DNA of 64,000 bases from Microbulbifer rhizosphaerae (GTDB taxonomy: Bacteria; Pseudomonadota; Gammaproteobacteria; Pseudomonadales; Cellvibrionaceae), in contig NZ_JACHWZ010000024.1 in assembly GCF_014191725.1 (NCBI RefSeq), positions 1 to 64,000 on the forward strand, read 5' to 3'. Numbering within the stretch: the stretch's first letter is position 1; each line of letters begins with the position of its first letter. The notes below the pieces were generated by a model that worked only from the letters and a program-made list of their open reading frames with translations, made no database searches and was not told the DNA's origin. Shown piece by piece: positions 45,324 through 53,923 of the stretch. Position numbers and translations under genes: made by a program.

Positions 45324-45740
45324 TCAAGCACTGGCTTTTCCTTGCAGGTAAAAGGGAAAAACCAGATTGTCCGCACTGCCATCCCGGGTGTGGATATAGT
45401 GGATTCGTATCAGCACCATGGACGGATCGCCGCCGGGCTCCACATCCACCTGTTGCAATTTGATTCTCGGCTCCCACAGGGAGAGCGCGCGCATCACATC
45501 GTTCTGGATCAATGCGCGGGTGGCCGAATTGTTGGGCTTCATCAGGTAGCGGCGCAGGCCGCAGCCGAACTGCGGGCGCATAATGCGCTCGCCGGGTTCG
45601 GTCTCCAGGATCAGCCAGATGGACTGGCGGACCTTGTCCGGGCCGCTGGCCAGCACGAGGCCGCGGTCGGCGGTGGACGGCAGTACAGGAAAATTCCAGC
45701 CGCTGCCGAGAAACTGTTTCAGTCCAATCGCTTTAGTCAT
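45324..45740 (-). CDS. Baseplate wedge protein gp25-like (Afp9-like)
   Basis: 138 residues of the gp25/lysozyme-like baseplate family. The marks are IRQSIWLILETEPGERIMRPQFGCGL (quoted as LILETEPGERIMRP), with the conserved E-P-x-E-R-x-M-R-P core that staples the sheath to the baseplate, and a final strand VFPFYL. It overlaps the start of its neighbour by 4 bp (ATGA type). It is a key diagnostic gene of contractile systems. Confidence 0.92.
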   Translation of the reverse strand: MTKAIGLKQFLGSGWNFPVLPSTADRGLVLASGPDKVRQSIWLILETEPGERIMRPQFGCGLRRYLMKPNNSATRALIQNDVMRALSLWEPRIKLQQVDVEPGGDPSMVLIRIHYIHTRDGSADNLVFPFYLQGKASA

Positions 45741-47407
45741 GGCATGGCCACCTTGTCGAAATAGACCAGGCCGTCCTCCGGCAACGGCAACTGCCCTGTG
45801 GGCGACTCGGGGTTGGGGTCCTCGGAAAAATCCCGGCTCATGGAGATATACAAGTCCGCCAGTTCGTTAAGAGTGATGCTGTTTTTCAGTTTGTTTTCCA
45901 GCTTTCCGGCGAAGGCGTTGGGTGGGCCTTCGCTACCGCCGGCGGAACTCAACTCCTCGCCCAAGCCCTTGGCCAGGGCGGTTTGCAATTCCGCTTTGCT
46001 ATTAAAGCCGCCGCCTATCTCCGCGAGCACACCGGCATCCAGATCGATCGCCGCCTCAATGTCCGGGCCGTGCACCTCCAGGTCCGCGGCGATGCCCACA
46101 TCCAGGTCGATGGACGGGGGGATACACAGCTTGAGTTTGAGCAAAAACCAGAGCTGGAACAGGAACATGATGATGGGCAGAAACAGGCGGAACAGAAACA
46201 GCGCGACGATAAAGAACAGCAATATGGCGAAGAAACAGATCTGCTGCCCCGGGCGTGTGAGCATGTTTTCGTTGACGCTGGGCATGTCCATGCCGTCCGT
46301 GCCGAAATTCAACGATGAATTCGTCGGCGCGATGGTCTTGACCCCGGCGCCCCGCCCCGGCGGGCCAAGATTGGCCTGGTCTTTCAGTGCCAACAGGTCG
46401 GGCATCTTGATATTGATCGGCTTGTGGCTTGTACCGTCGATGTCGAAAAACGCGGCCAGCCGGTAATTCTGCGTGGCCTGGCTCCAGACGATTTCCCCGT
46501 GGCAACAGTTGCGCCCACGCTCCTCGCAGCAGTCCTTTTTACGGCGCACGAAGCACTGGATCTCATAAAGATCGCTCTCGTCGAACTGTGGATTGCCCAG
46601 GCTGTCGATATCGCTGCCGGCGGTGGGCACCAGGCCGAACCAGAGGGTCTTGCCCTGGGCGGAGTGGGTATCGTCCTGTGGGTCTGGTTGCAGCGGATAC
46701 AGCGGATAAGCTTTTTCGGTAATTGTTTGCGGTTTGCTTTCCACCGGCTGCCAGTTGCCGATGGCTTCGTCATTCTCACTGGGAACCCAGCCCTGTCGCT
46801 GGGCGGTGATATGGTGGGCGATGATAAACGTCTGCAGGTCGTCGATACTTTCCTGCAGTTCTCCCTTGAGGGACGCCACTCGCTTGTTCCCGATCTCCGC
46901 AAACGCCTGGGAAAATACCGCAGATTTTTTCCCGTGCTTGCCTTCGAGTTTTACCAGCCGCTGCTTGACCCGCCGAAGGCGGTGCTGTTTGGCGAGGAGT
47001 TCCGGCTGCAGAGCCTTTCCCACCATCGGCACCTTGCGCCGCACCACAAAGCCGGTTTCGCATACCTGTTCCCGTCGCGCACTGGGAAAGCCCGGCGCGA
47101 CGCAATGTAATTCGCACACCACCAGGTAGAAACGGTTGTGTGCGTGCTGGAAGAGCTTCAGGCTGTCATCCAGCTGTTCGCGCAGTTCCGGGGTAATGAT
47201 CTTGTTGGGATCGACACACAGGCGGTCGACAAAATCCTCACAGGCAAAACGCAGTGAGTGCTGTGGTTCACGGGTGAATTTATCCATGAAACCCGCGTCG
47301 CCGTACTTCTGCAATATTGGCGCAGTGCTGCGATTGGCCGGCGGACCGCCGACGGATTCGCTGCGATACCAGGGGCCCACCAGTACCCAGGGATGTCTGC
47401 CCTTCAT
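45737..47407 (-). CDS. Transmembrane protein within the CIS baseplate block
   Basis: 556 residues. Parts: a globular N-terminus (GRHPWVLVGPWYRSESVGG), a basic coiled-coil stretch (about 130-200), a Cys-rich patch with CC-E-E-R-G-R-N-CC (293-302), and a strongly hydrophobic 40-residue segment (about 388-428, ICFFAILLFFIVALFLFRLF) long enough for two membrane helices. An acidic, Gly-rich C-terminus follows. I know no name for the family. Its 4-bp overlaps with spike and gp25 genes place it in the baseplate unit. I infer that it anchors the apparatus to a membrane or forms a pore at the tip. The ATG at 47407 overlaps the prior stop; frame upstream to 47734 lies in the spike gene. Confidence 0.65.
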   Translation of the reverse strand: MKGRHPWVLVGPWYRSESVGGPPANRSTAPILQKYGDAGFMDKFTREPQHSLRFACEDFVDRLCVDPNKIITPELREQLDDSLKLFQHAHNRFYLVVCELHCVAPGFPSARREQVCETGFVVRRKVPMVGKALQPELLAKQHRLRRVKQRLVKLEGKHGKKSAVFSQAFAEIGNKRVASLKGELQESIDDLQTFIIAHHITAQRQGWVPSENDEAIGNWQPVESKPQTITEKAYPLYPLQPDPQDDTHSAQGKTLWFGLVPTAGSDIDSLGNPQFDESDLYEIQCFVRRKKDCCEERGRNCCHGEIVWSQATQNYRLAAFFDIDGTSHKPINIKMPDLLALKDQANLGPPGRGAGVKTIAPTNSSLNFGTDGMDMPSVNENMLTRPGQQICFFAILLFFIVALFLFRLFLPIIMFLFQLWFLLKLKLCIPPSIDLDVGIAADLEVHGPDIEAAIDLDAGVLAEIGGGFNSKAELQTALAKGLGEELSSAGGSEGPPNAFAGKLENKLKNSITLNELADLYISMSRDFSEDPNPESPTGQLPLPEDGLVYFDKVAMP

Positions 47408-48072
47408 AGCAAATTCCCCACGCCGGGCGTATAGGTTGGAGAGGTGACCACGGCCTTGGCGGTCAGGGTGGTGCAATTGATAATGCCGTCGAAATTGGCC
47501 ACCGGCGCCTTGACGTTGAGCATCGGCGCCTGGATGTCCACGCTCAGGTTGCCTTTGATCTCCACCACGCCGGCGGCGGTAAAGGTGATCACGTGGCCAC
47601 TGGAATGACTCAGGGTGACGGTTCTGGCGCTGTCGTCGAGCACCAGCTTGTGCCCGCTTTCCATCTGCAGGGTGATCTTTGCCGCGCCCTCGGTATCGTC
47701 GAATTCCAGCACGCTGTTGGAGCGGGTTTTCCACACGCGGATATTATTGGCCTCCTCCGCCGCCTGGGGCAGCGCTTCGCGGCCATTCCAGCAGGCGCCG
47801 ACAATATAGGGGCGGCGCAGGTTGCCCGCCTCGAAGGCCACCACCACCTGGGTGTCCTTTTCCGGCAGGGTCTGGATGCCCTGTTCGTTGTCTGCATAGG
47901 GAGACAACAGGGTTGCCCAGGCGCGCACATCCCGGTCACCATCGCTGCCCAGCCAGGGGAATTTCACCTCGATGCGGCCCAAACCGTCCGGGTCGACAAT
48001 ATCGGTGACGATGGCCGGGTAGACACCGTAGTAGGCTTGCTCGCCGCCATCCCGGGTGAAATCGTTGATCAT
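47404..48072 (-). CDS. Spike/baseplate protein V-like (gp5 OB fold, Afp8 C-terminal half)
   Basis: 222 residues. GVYPAIVTDIVDPDGLGRIEVKFPWLG (quoted as DIVDPDGLGRIEVKFPWLG) is the gp5/VgrG OB-fold signature, followed by ADNEQGIQTLPEKDTQVVVAF and a triple-helix-like repeat of strands (KITLQMESGHKLVLDD, VVEIKGNLSVDI). It makes the needle tip trimer. No lysozyme domain and no PAAR repeat. In Afp8 and VgrG the gp27 and gp5 parts are one protein; here they are split into two genes overlapping by 4 bp. Confidence 0.88.
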   Translation of the reverse strand: MINDFTRDGGEQAYYGVYPAIVTDIVDPDGLGRIEVKFPWLGSDGDRDVRAWATLLSPYADNEQGIQTLPEKDTQVVVAFEAGNLRRPYIVGACWNGREALPQAAEEANNIRVWKTRSNSVLEFDDTEGAAKITLQMESGHKLVLDDSARTVTLSHSSGHVITFTAAGVVEIKGNLSVDIQAPMLNVKAPVANFDGIINCTTLTAKAVVTSPTYTPGVGNLL

Positions 48073-49154
48073 GCGTAATTCCCCACTGCCGCTCTCTCTG
48101 CCCTGAACTGCGTACGGTGGCCGCTGCTCAGGTCGTAAGTGTGCGCCACCTGGGTGACGTAGTAGCCATCGCCGCTGAATACCGGACCCATGCGTTCGAG
48201 GGTCAATTGACCGCCCACAATCAAATCCGGGTGACCGCTGGTGACGCCGCTGACCTGCACGAAACCCCGCGCCCGGCGCAGTATTTCCGCGCGCACCCAA
48301 TCCGCCGCCTCGGCGGATTCCAGCGGCACTTCCCGCACCCGGTGGGACACCCGCTCACCGAAGGCGCTGTTCAGGATCTCCACCCCGCTGCGGCCGCTGG
48401 TAATCTCGCCGCGTACCGCATCCTCGCCCGCCTCTTCGTCAATCACTTCGCGGTTGTTGGCGTCGTAGCCGCTGATGCGCACACTGGTGCGCTGGTGGGC
48501 GAGATCGGCACAGGCAGTGGCCGCGATAATGTCGTTGCCGCGCACCAGGGTCATGGCCAGGCCGTCGCGCCTGTCCCGGGTCTTGAAAAACAGGCTGCTG
48601 CCGTCGGTCCACACGTCTGCCTGCAACAGGCGCGCACGCTCGCGCAGGAAAGCCAAGTCACTCATATTGAGCTGCTGGATTCGATCGTAAGTCGGACCGG
48701 GAGCGTCCACTTCCGGAGTCAGCCCGTGTTCTTCGGCAATGGCACTGGCGATATCCTCGTCATTCATCTCTTCGTAGGTTTTCATTCGCCGGGTCATACG
48801 CAGGTCCATTAGTTTGTCCTCAGCGTAGAGGCAGATTTCCGGCTCTTCCCCTTCTTCATAATTGAGTTCCAGGGCACTGATAAATCCTTCGAAAATCGTG
48901 CGCTGCCCCTCCAATGGACCTATAGCCACTTTGATTTCCTTGCCAAAGTCGAGAATGCGACCATCCATATACAGTAGTTTCTGCTGTTGCTCTCCGGACT
49001 GCGGGCCCACCGCCACGAAGCGTCCGCGCAGGGTTTTCAGGCCATCGACCGACTCCTCACAATGCAGGTGCAACAGGTCCCGTGTAAGCTCACCCACGTC
49101 TTCGCCGTCGACGGTAAAAACCGGGCGGGAGGCGATAAACGTTGCACTAGTCAT
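48069..49154 (-). CDS. Hub protein gp27/late control D-like (Afp8 N-terminal half)
   Basis: 361 residues of the phage late control gene D family. Landmarks are RPVFTVDGEDVGELTRDLLHL (quoted partly), the IFEGFISALELNYEEGEEPEI strand pair, LYAEDKLMDLRMTRR and LQQL/NMSDLAFLRERARLLQADVW, the usual gp27 segment. It forms the trimeric hub between tube and spike. The ATG at 49154 is chosen because it overlaps the stop of the 58-residue gene by 8 bp; the frame 15 bp upstream has a weaker context. Confidence 0.88.
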   Translation of the reverse strand: MTSATFIASRPVFTVDGEDVGELTRDLLHLHCEESVDGLKTLRGRFVAVGPQSGEQQQKLLYMDGRILDFGKEIKVAIGPLEGQRTIFEGFISALELNYEEGEEPEICLYAEDKLMDLRMTRRMKTYEEMNDEDIASAIAEEHGLTPEVDAPGPTYDRIQQLNMSDLAFLRERARLLQADVWTDGSSLFFKTRDRRDGLAMTLVRGNDIIAATACADLAHQRTSVRISGYDANNREVIDEEAGEDAVRGEITSGRSGVEILNSAFGERVSHRVREVPLESAEAADWVRAEILRRARGFVQVSGVTSGHPDLIVGGQLTLERMGPVFSGDGYYVTQVAHTYDLSSGHRTQFRAERAAVGNYA

Positions 49155-49323
49155 CGAAAGCCCCTGCACTCAGACGCCGCTCCTGACGTTCCATGCGCTT
49201 GAGTACCGATTGCAGCTGCTCGGCCTCGCGCCACCGCTTGTCTCCGCTCTCGTCACCACCGCTGGTCGGGCTCCCGCCCTGCGGCACTATTTCCGTTACC
49301 ACGTGTTCGATATAGGTCGGCAC
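49147..49323 (-). CDS. 58-residue CIS protein (DUF5908/Afp6-like)
   Basis: A small gene from a GTG with GAGGAGA 6-9 bp upstream. Its protein starts MPTYIEHVVTEIVP and ends with a charged helix (WREAEQLQSVLKRMERQERR). Many CIS loci encode a 50-70 residue protein of the DUF5908 kind at this spot, between the Afp7-like and gp27-like genes. They begin with MP-(I/V)-x-I-x-E/H and hydrophobic residues. Role unknown, perhaps a small tube-hub adaptor. Its stop overlaps the hub start. Confidence 0.7.
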   Translation of the reverse strand: MPTYIEHVVTEIVPQGGSPTSGGDESGDKRWREAEQLQSVLKRMERQERRLSAGAFDD

Positions 49324-49335
49324 AGTACTTTCTCC

Positions 49336-50751
49336 TCAATGGCAACCGCAGGGTTTGTGCAGCTGGCCGCAGACACCGCGGCGGCGGTCCGACTCTGCCC
49401 CGTCCGCCAGGGAGCGCGCACTTTCCCTTTTTGGCAGAGCTTCCCAGGGCGGAGTGGTTTTCTGTTTGCGGAATTGCGGACCGGCATCACCGCCGCCAGC
49501 CCGGCCGCTCGGGCCGCACACTGTGATCTCCTCCTGCGACAGCGCGGTGGGGTACAGGGCGCGCAGAGGTACACCGTAGCCGTAGCTGGTGCTGCGCGGA
49601 TCGGCCTTCGGGGACCAGGGCAACTGCACAGCGCCCCCCGCCGGTACTGCCGATGACCTAGTGCGGGAAAGTGGTGTGCGGGATATCGCCGGCCCCATTT
49701 GCACCAACTGGATGTCGGCGGTAGGGGAAATCGCGAAACCAAAAGCGCTTTGCGCGGCTCCGGCGGCACTTGCGGTCTCGCGGATTTTCAGCGTTTCAAC
49801 TGCGGACTGGATTCCGCCGGCGGCGGAGATGGCAAGTCCGGCGCTGTCGCCATCAATTTTCTTGCCGGTGGATTTGCCCGCGGCTTCTCCGCCGGTGGTG
49901 CCGACCGAGACGCCGGCTCCTGCGGAAAATACCGCGCTGGCGCCGATGCCCAGGGAAGCCTCCAGGGAGACGCCCGCCTTCGCCAGCACCCCGACGGAAA
50001 CGCCCACCCCAAGGCCGGCACTCAGGCTTGCACTAAAACCCACTTCTATTCCCGCCTCCAGGCTCAGCCCCGCACTGAGATCGACACTGAGACCGCGCCA
50101 GGCGGAAGGGTCCAGCCCCTGCCGGGCAAGAAACTCCGGCGCGGTTTCACCGTCGAGGGCGGTATCTGTACGCTCGTTGGCGTCACCGCTGTTATTGTCT
50201 TCATTGGTACCGCTGCCTGGCGCTGCTGCACTGTTGTCACCGGTGCCCGCGGGCTCTGAACCCGAGGAGTTCCTCTCGTCGGGGTTTACATAGGTATATT
50301 TCGGGTCCTGCTCTTTGATACTGAGAGAGACCTTTGCGCGCAGCGGGGCACCGTTTGCGGCAAAATGGTCAAATTCGATATCCACACTTTCCACGACACC
50401 GGTGATAATCAACTGGTCCCACTGGAATTGCAGCAGCGGTGGCGCGTCGGAGGTGTTTTCCTTGGGCAGCACATATTTCTCGACGATGGCGGTTCTCGTG
50501 CGCACGGAAACCGGTGCTTCGTCAGTGCCCTCGTCGGCGGTGTCGAACACCAGGTCCATAGACAGGCTGGTGGAGCTGGAGCCGTTGTGCTGGCGCCGCT
50601 GACGGCCGCGGGAGCGCCCGCCGTCGGTCTGGTTCTGCAGGCGTAGCTTGAGTGACTCCGGATTGAATTGCACAGGCACAGCCTCACCTTCGGGAGTCTG
50701 GTGTTCATCAGCTCTGACTTCCTGCAATTTTGCTTTTATCAGTTCACCCAT
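49336..50751 (-). CDS. CIS tube-adaptor protein (Afp7-like) with glycine-rich hydrophobic insert
   Basis: 471 residues. The N-terminal 150 residues match the CIS tube protein family: VPVQFNPESLKLRLQNQ and LLFQ/LQFQWDQLIITGVVES. After a Ser/Gly/Asn-rich linker comes FLARQGLDPSAWRGL, which in relatives leads into a LysM-like fold. Here it is replaced by a strikingly regular alternation of Gly/Ala/Ser with Val/Leu (221-284), then a tail with CGPSG and CGQLHKPCGC. Afp7/gp53 joins the tube and baseplate. The insert could be a beta-solenoid or membrane-active segment. It begins 43 bp after tube 2. Confidence 0.78.
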   Translation of the reverse strand: MGELIKAKLQEVRADEHQTPEGEAVPVQFNPESLKLRLQNQTDGGRSRGRQRRQHNGSSSTSLSMDLVFDTADEGTDEAPVSVRTRTAIVEKYVLPKENTSDAPPLLQFQWDQLIITGVVESVDIEFDHFAANGAPLRAKVSLSIKEQDPKYTYVNPDERNSSGSEPAGTGDNSAAAPGSGTNEDNNSGDANERTDTALDGETAPEFLARQGLDPSAWRGLSVDLSAGLSLEAGIEVGFSASLSAGLGVGVSVGVLAKAGVSLEASLGIGASAVFSAGAGVSVGTTGGEAAGKSTGKKIDGDSAGLAISAAGGIQSAVETLKIRETASAAGAAQSAFGFAISPTADIQLVQMGPAISRTPLSRTRSSAVPAGGAVQLPWSPKADPRSTSYGYGVPLRALYPTALSQEEITVCGPSGRAGGGDAGPQFRKQKTTPPWEALPKRESARSLADGAESDRRRGVCGQLHKPCGCH

Positions 50752-50794
50752 AGTCCCCCCTGATTCCCTCGCCCGTTAGCAGGCCCCCACACAT

Positions 50795-51352
50795 TCAACT
50801 TTCCAAAAGGCGCAGACCCTGGTGGGCGATATGCAATTCCTCAATGGCGATATCGCCGCTCTTCGCATTCAGTTGCGGGCCGGCGATTTTCGCCGGCAGG
50901 CCGCGCTCGAAAACCCATGTAGCCAGGGTTTCCCCGTCCGGCTCTCCCCTCGGGTCGAGTACCTCGATTATTCCGTCGTAGCGGGGCACCGGGCGTTTCC
51001 CGGAAACCACCTTCTGTATCCACTGCCAGAGTTCCCGCTGTACCCGGTTTTCCTCTCCGTAGAACATGCCGCGCTTGAGGACGATATTGGTGTATTTGGC
51101 GCGCCCCACCCTTTGGATTACGCCGTCGTTACGCCCTCCCTCCAGGTATTCCTGGACATCCATGGAAACTTCCAGGCCGGAACACTCCTGAAACCCGCCA
51201 TCGCCGAGTAGGTTCTCGTCGGAGGTTCCCTCACCGGGTGGAGCCAGCGAATCATTCGGCCCTGTTGTACTGCCGGCCTCGATCTCCGCGGCCTTGAGCA
51301 GCGATATACGAAACTGGAAATTGCCAAGCAGCCTGGGAAATCCTTCCGCCAT
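50795..51352 (-). CDS. Tail tube initiator protein (Afp5-like)
   Basis: 185 residues, gp19-like tube fold: FRISLLKAAE near the start, FQECSGLEVSMDVQEYLEGG, NIVLKRGMFYG, GLPAKIAGPQLNAKSGDIAIEELHIAH at the end (quoted as GPQLNAKSGDIAIEELHIAH). It is longer than tube 1 owing to an acidic insert of about 25 residues after the first strand. In Afp the second tube protein starts the tube on the hub. The gene has 3 bp to the preceding sheath 2. Confidence 0.85.
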   Translation of the reverse strand: MAEGFPRLLGNFQFRISLLKAAEIEAGSTTGPNDSLAPPGEGTSDENLLGDGGFQECSGLEVSMDVQEYLEGGRNDGVIQRVGRAKYTNIVLKRGMFYGEENRVQRELWQWIQKVVSGKRPVPRYDGIIEVLDPRGEPDGETLATWVFERGLPAKIAGPQLNAKSGDIAIEELHIAHQGLRLLES

Positions 51353-51355
51353 TGA

Positions 51356-53395
51356 CTAGGCCTCCACTGCCAGGGTGCCATCGCCATCGTGGACGATGCG
51401 CAATACGATAAATTCCAGGGGTTCCGCCGGTGCCACACCGATCTCCACTATCAGCTGGCCTGCATCCAGCACCCGCCGGTTGTTCAACTGTCCGTCGCAG
51501 CGCACGAAAAATGCCTGTTCCTCGCTGGCCCCCTTGAAGGCGCCGGCGATATACAGCTGTCGCAAAAAAATGTTGAGCAGATGTCGGATGCGCGACCAGA
51601 GCCGGCGATTGTTGGGCTCGAAGACCACCCACTGCATCTGCCGGCGGAGCACCCGCTGTAGCATGGTCATCAGCCGGCGCACGGATAGCTGCCGGTAGTC
51701 GGCATCGCGACTGAGAGTTCTCGCCGCGGAGAGCCAGATTCCGTCCCGCCGCGGCAGGAAAATATTGATCCCCAATGGATGTAATTGATCGTGGCGCTGC
51801 GGGGATATTTTTTCGTCGACGCTCACCACACTGCGCGCGAGGGCGTTGGCGGGCCCATGGGGAACGCCGAATGTGAGTTCCTGGCGGGCGATAATGCCGG
51901 CGGCCACCGCTGCCGGGTTGATGGAGATCAGCCTGTCGCGACCGTCATCCAGGTTGGAAATTTTCAGCCAGGGATAGTAGGCGGCACTGAAATCGCTGCT
52001 GAAGTGAACACGCCAGGCGATAATCTCGCTCTGGCTGATACCGGGCGGAACGTCCAGCAGTACCACAAAATGGCGCAGGGTCTGAGCGAGATCCACCAGC
52101 GCCCTCTGCAAATCGATGATCTGCTCCAGGTCTTCCGGCAGCTTCGGGTCCAGCAGCAACCCGGGCAGGTTGTGTTGTACCTGTTGCATTGGCTCCGGCG
52201 CGAGCGGCAGATTCACACAGGGGGCGAATTCGGCACCGGCCAGGGACACTACCGGTTCTTCCGGCAGGATTTCCGACAGCGGCTCCGCCACATAGAGATC
52301 CGGCACCACAGCCAGGGACAGATCCCGCAAGTGAGTCAGCGCGCAAATGCCGTCACCGGGCTGCGGATTGCCACGCACCCAGCGGGGATCGAAAAAGTCC
52401 CCGTGGACAATATCCTCGTAGCGATCGAAACCACCGGCGAACAGAATCGGGTTTTCCACCAGTACCCGGTAGCAGTCCCTGGGTATCCCGTACGTTTCGG
52501 CGGGAGTGAGCGTGGCGTCCAGCCATCCCTCTTCCGGGTTCACCAACCCGGATTCCCGGTAGAGCACATTGGCCAGCCAGCGCGGGTGCTCCGGTGCCAG
52601 GCCGAGGTGGTCGAATTCCTCCCGCAGGCCGCGCCCGTCTTCCAGCACCAGCTTCGCCTCCACCACCTCCGCCAGCAATGGCACGTCGCCGGCGGCACTG
52701 TTCAGCAGCAGAAGGGTTTCCCTGCCCGTGCTCTGCGCCAAACCACGTTCACCGCGGCGCACCACAAAACGAAACTCATATTGGGGGGATCCGCCCCCAT
52801 TCGGAATTGTGAGCCGCAGCAGACTCCCTGCCGGGCAATGCTCATCGGCGCCAATTCTCAGTTCAGACGTGCTGCTACCCGGTTCCAGCACCAGCGGCCG
52901 GACCTGATAGCCCAGTGCCGCACGCAATTGATTGCCCCAACTTCCCTCGTTTTTCGCCGCCAGGGTAACCGTCCCACTGGAGGAAATCAGGCCGGGAATT
53001 TCTGCGCGTGCCATCGCGTGCAGATTTTCCGCATCTCCGTATTCGTGCACGATGCGTACGATATAGGCGCGGCGACCGCCCTGTTCGAAAAAACTCGCCA
53101 CCGCATACGGGAGGCGTCCGGGACCCTCGAAGCCTCCGAACTGGCGCCGGTAGTCATCCCAACTCTGCACAGCCACCGCCACGGAGCGCCGGCGAGCACG
53201 ATTTACTTCCACGTAGGCGCGGTCCTGCGAACTGGCTTCCGGCTCCACCGGAACGCGACAGGGTCCCCGCGGGGCCACGCCGAGAAAGGCGCAGACATCC
53301 ATGCGCTCCGCACCCAGGGTACGGCGCTCTTCGTCCGACGCCCGGTAGAGATTGGGCGCTCCGAATACGGTGCCTTGTGTCAGTGCAAATGCCAT
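51356..53395 (-). CDS. Second contractile sheath protein (Afp2-4-like)
   Basis: 679 residues. N-terminal FGAPNLYRASDEERRTLGAERMD is atypical, but VCAFLGVAPRGPC, SWDDYRRQFGGF, YAVASFFEQGGRRAYIVRI and the C-terminal LSVRRLMTMLQRVLRRQM with FEPNNRRLWSRIRHLLNIFLRQLY (quoted as FEPNNRRLWSRIRHL) are classic sheath segments. Larger than sheath 1 and divergent in the middle, it may cap the sheath next to the baseplate. Afp has three sheath genes; only two occur here. Confidence 0.88.
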   Translation of the reverse strand: MAFALTQGTVFGAPNLYRASDEERRTLGAERMDVCAFLGVAPRGPCRVPVEPEASSQDRAYVEVNRARRRSVAVAVQSWDDYRRQFGGFEGPGRLPYAVASFFEQGGRRAYIVRIVHEYGDAENLHAMARAEIPGLISSSGTVTLAAKNEGSWGNQLRAALGYQVRPLVLEPGSSTSELRIGADEHCPAGSLLRLTIPNGGGSPQYEFRFVVRRGERGLAQSTGRETLLLLNSAAGDVPLLAEVVEAKLVLEDGRGLREEFDHLGLAPEHPRWLANVLYRESGLVNPEEGWLDATLTPAETYGIPRDCYRVLVENPILFAGGFDRYEDIVHGDFFDPRWVRGNPQPGDGICALTHLRDLSLAVVPDLYVAEPLSEILPEEPVVSLAGAEFAPCVNLPLAPEPMQQVQHNLPGLLLDPKLPEDLEQIIDLQRALVDLAQTLRHFVVLLDVPPGISQSEIIAWRVHFSSDFSAAYYPWLKISNLDDGRDRLISINPAAVAAGIIARQELTFGVPHGPANALARSVVSVDEKISPQRHDQLHPLGINIFLPRRDGIWLSAARTLSRDADYRQLSVRRLMTMLQRVLRRQMQWVVFEPNNRRLWSRIRHLLNIFLRQLYIAGAFKGASEEQAFFVRCDGQLNNRRVLDAGQLIVEIGVAPAEPLEFIVLRIVHDGDGTLAVEA

Positions 53396-53420
53396 AGGAT
53401 TATCCGGGAAGAGCTGTCAC

Positions 53421-53870
53421 CTACTTGTAGGTGCATTCCTCGCAAACCAGGCTCAGTTCTTCCATCGCCACTTCGCCTCCTCCCTTGGCGGCGAGGGTGG
53501 GCCCGGTCCATTTTTTCGGCTGGGCGTTGCGTAGCTCCCAGGAAGCGACGGCATTGCGCGCTTCGTCCAACAGGGTGATGGTGACCAGCCGCGGCTCGTG
53601 AGCACCGTCACCGACATTCTTCAGCCACTCGAACAGCTCCAGACTACCCACCAGACCGCGTTTCAAAGTGATATCGTCACTCTTGTAGGTATTGGGTACC
53701 TTGCGCACTGTGTTGAAAGGCTCATTGCCATTCCGGTATTCGGAGTAATTCACTTCCCTTCCCAAGCCGCTGCAATCGGAAAAGCCGCCAACGGTTTCCG
53801 ATTCGGTACCATTACCCAGGGACACAATAAAATTGAAGGCGCCGTAGGGGTTGTCTCTGTAGGTTGCCAT
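53421..53870 (-). CDS. Main inner tube protein (Afp1/gp19-like)
   Basis: 149 residues, the size of Hcp-like CIS tube proteins. Landmarks: YGAFNFIVSLG, GGFSDCSGLGREVNYSEYRNG, ITLKRGLVGSLELFEWL and a final EEL strand. It polymerises into the inner tube that is driven out on contraction. A CEECTYK C-terminus is unusual in having two Cys. The strong ribosome site and high-expression position just after sheath 1 are typical. Confidence 0.92.
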   Translation of the reverse strand: MATYRDNPYGAFNFIVSLGNGTESETVGGFSDCSGLGREVNYSEYRNGNEPFNTVRKVPNTYKSDDITLKRGLVGSLELFEWLKNVGDGAHEPRLVTITLLDEARNAVASWELRNAQPKKWTGPTLAAKGGGEVAMEELSLVCEECTYK

Positions 53871-53923
53871 CTCGCTTTCCTCGTTGATCCGTTGGCGGAA
53901 ATATCAAAGTTCTCTCTATCCTG

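Noticed and set aside
51785..53578. 597-codon plus-strand ORF
   Set aside because: Antisense to sheath 2; no domain and skewed composition.
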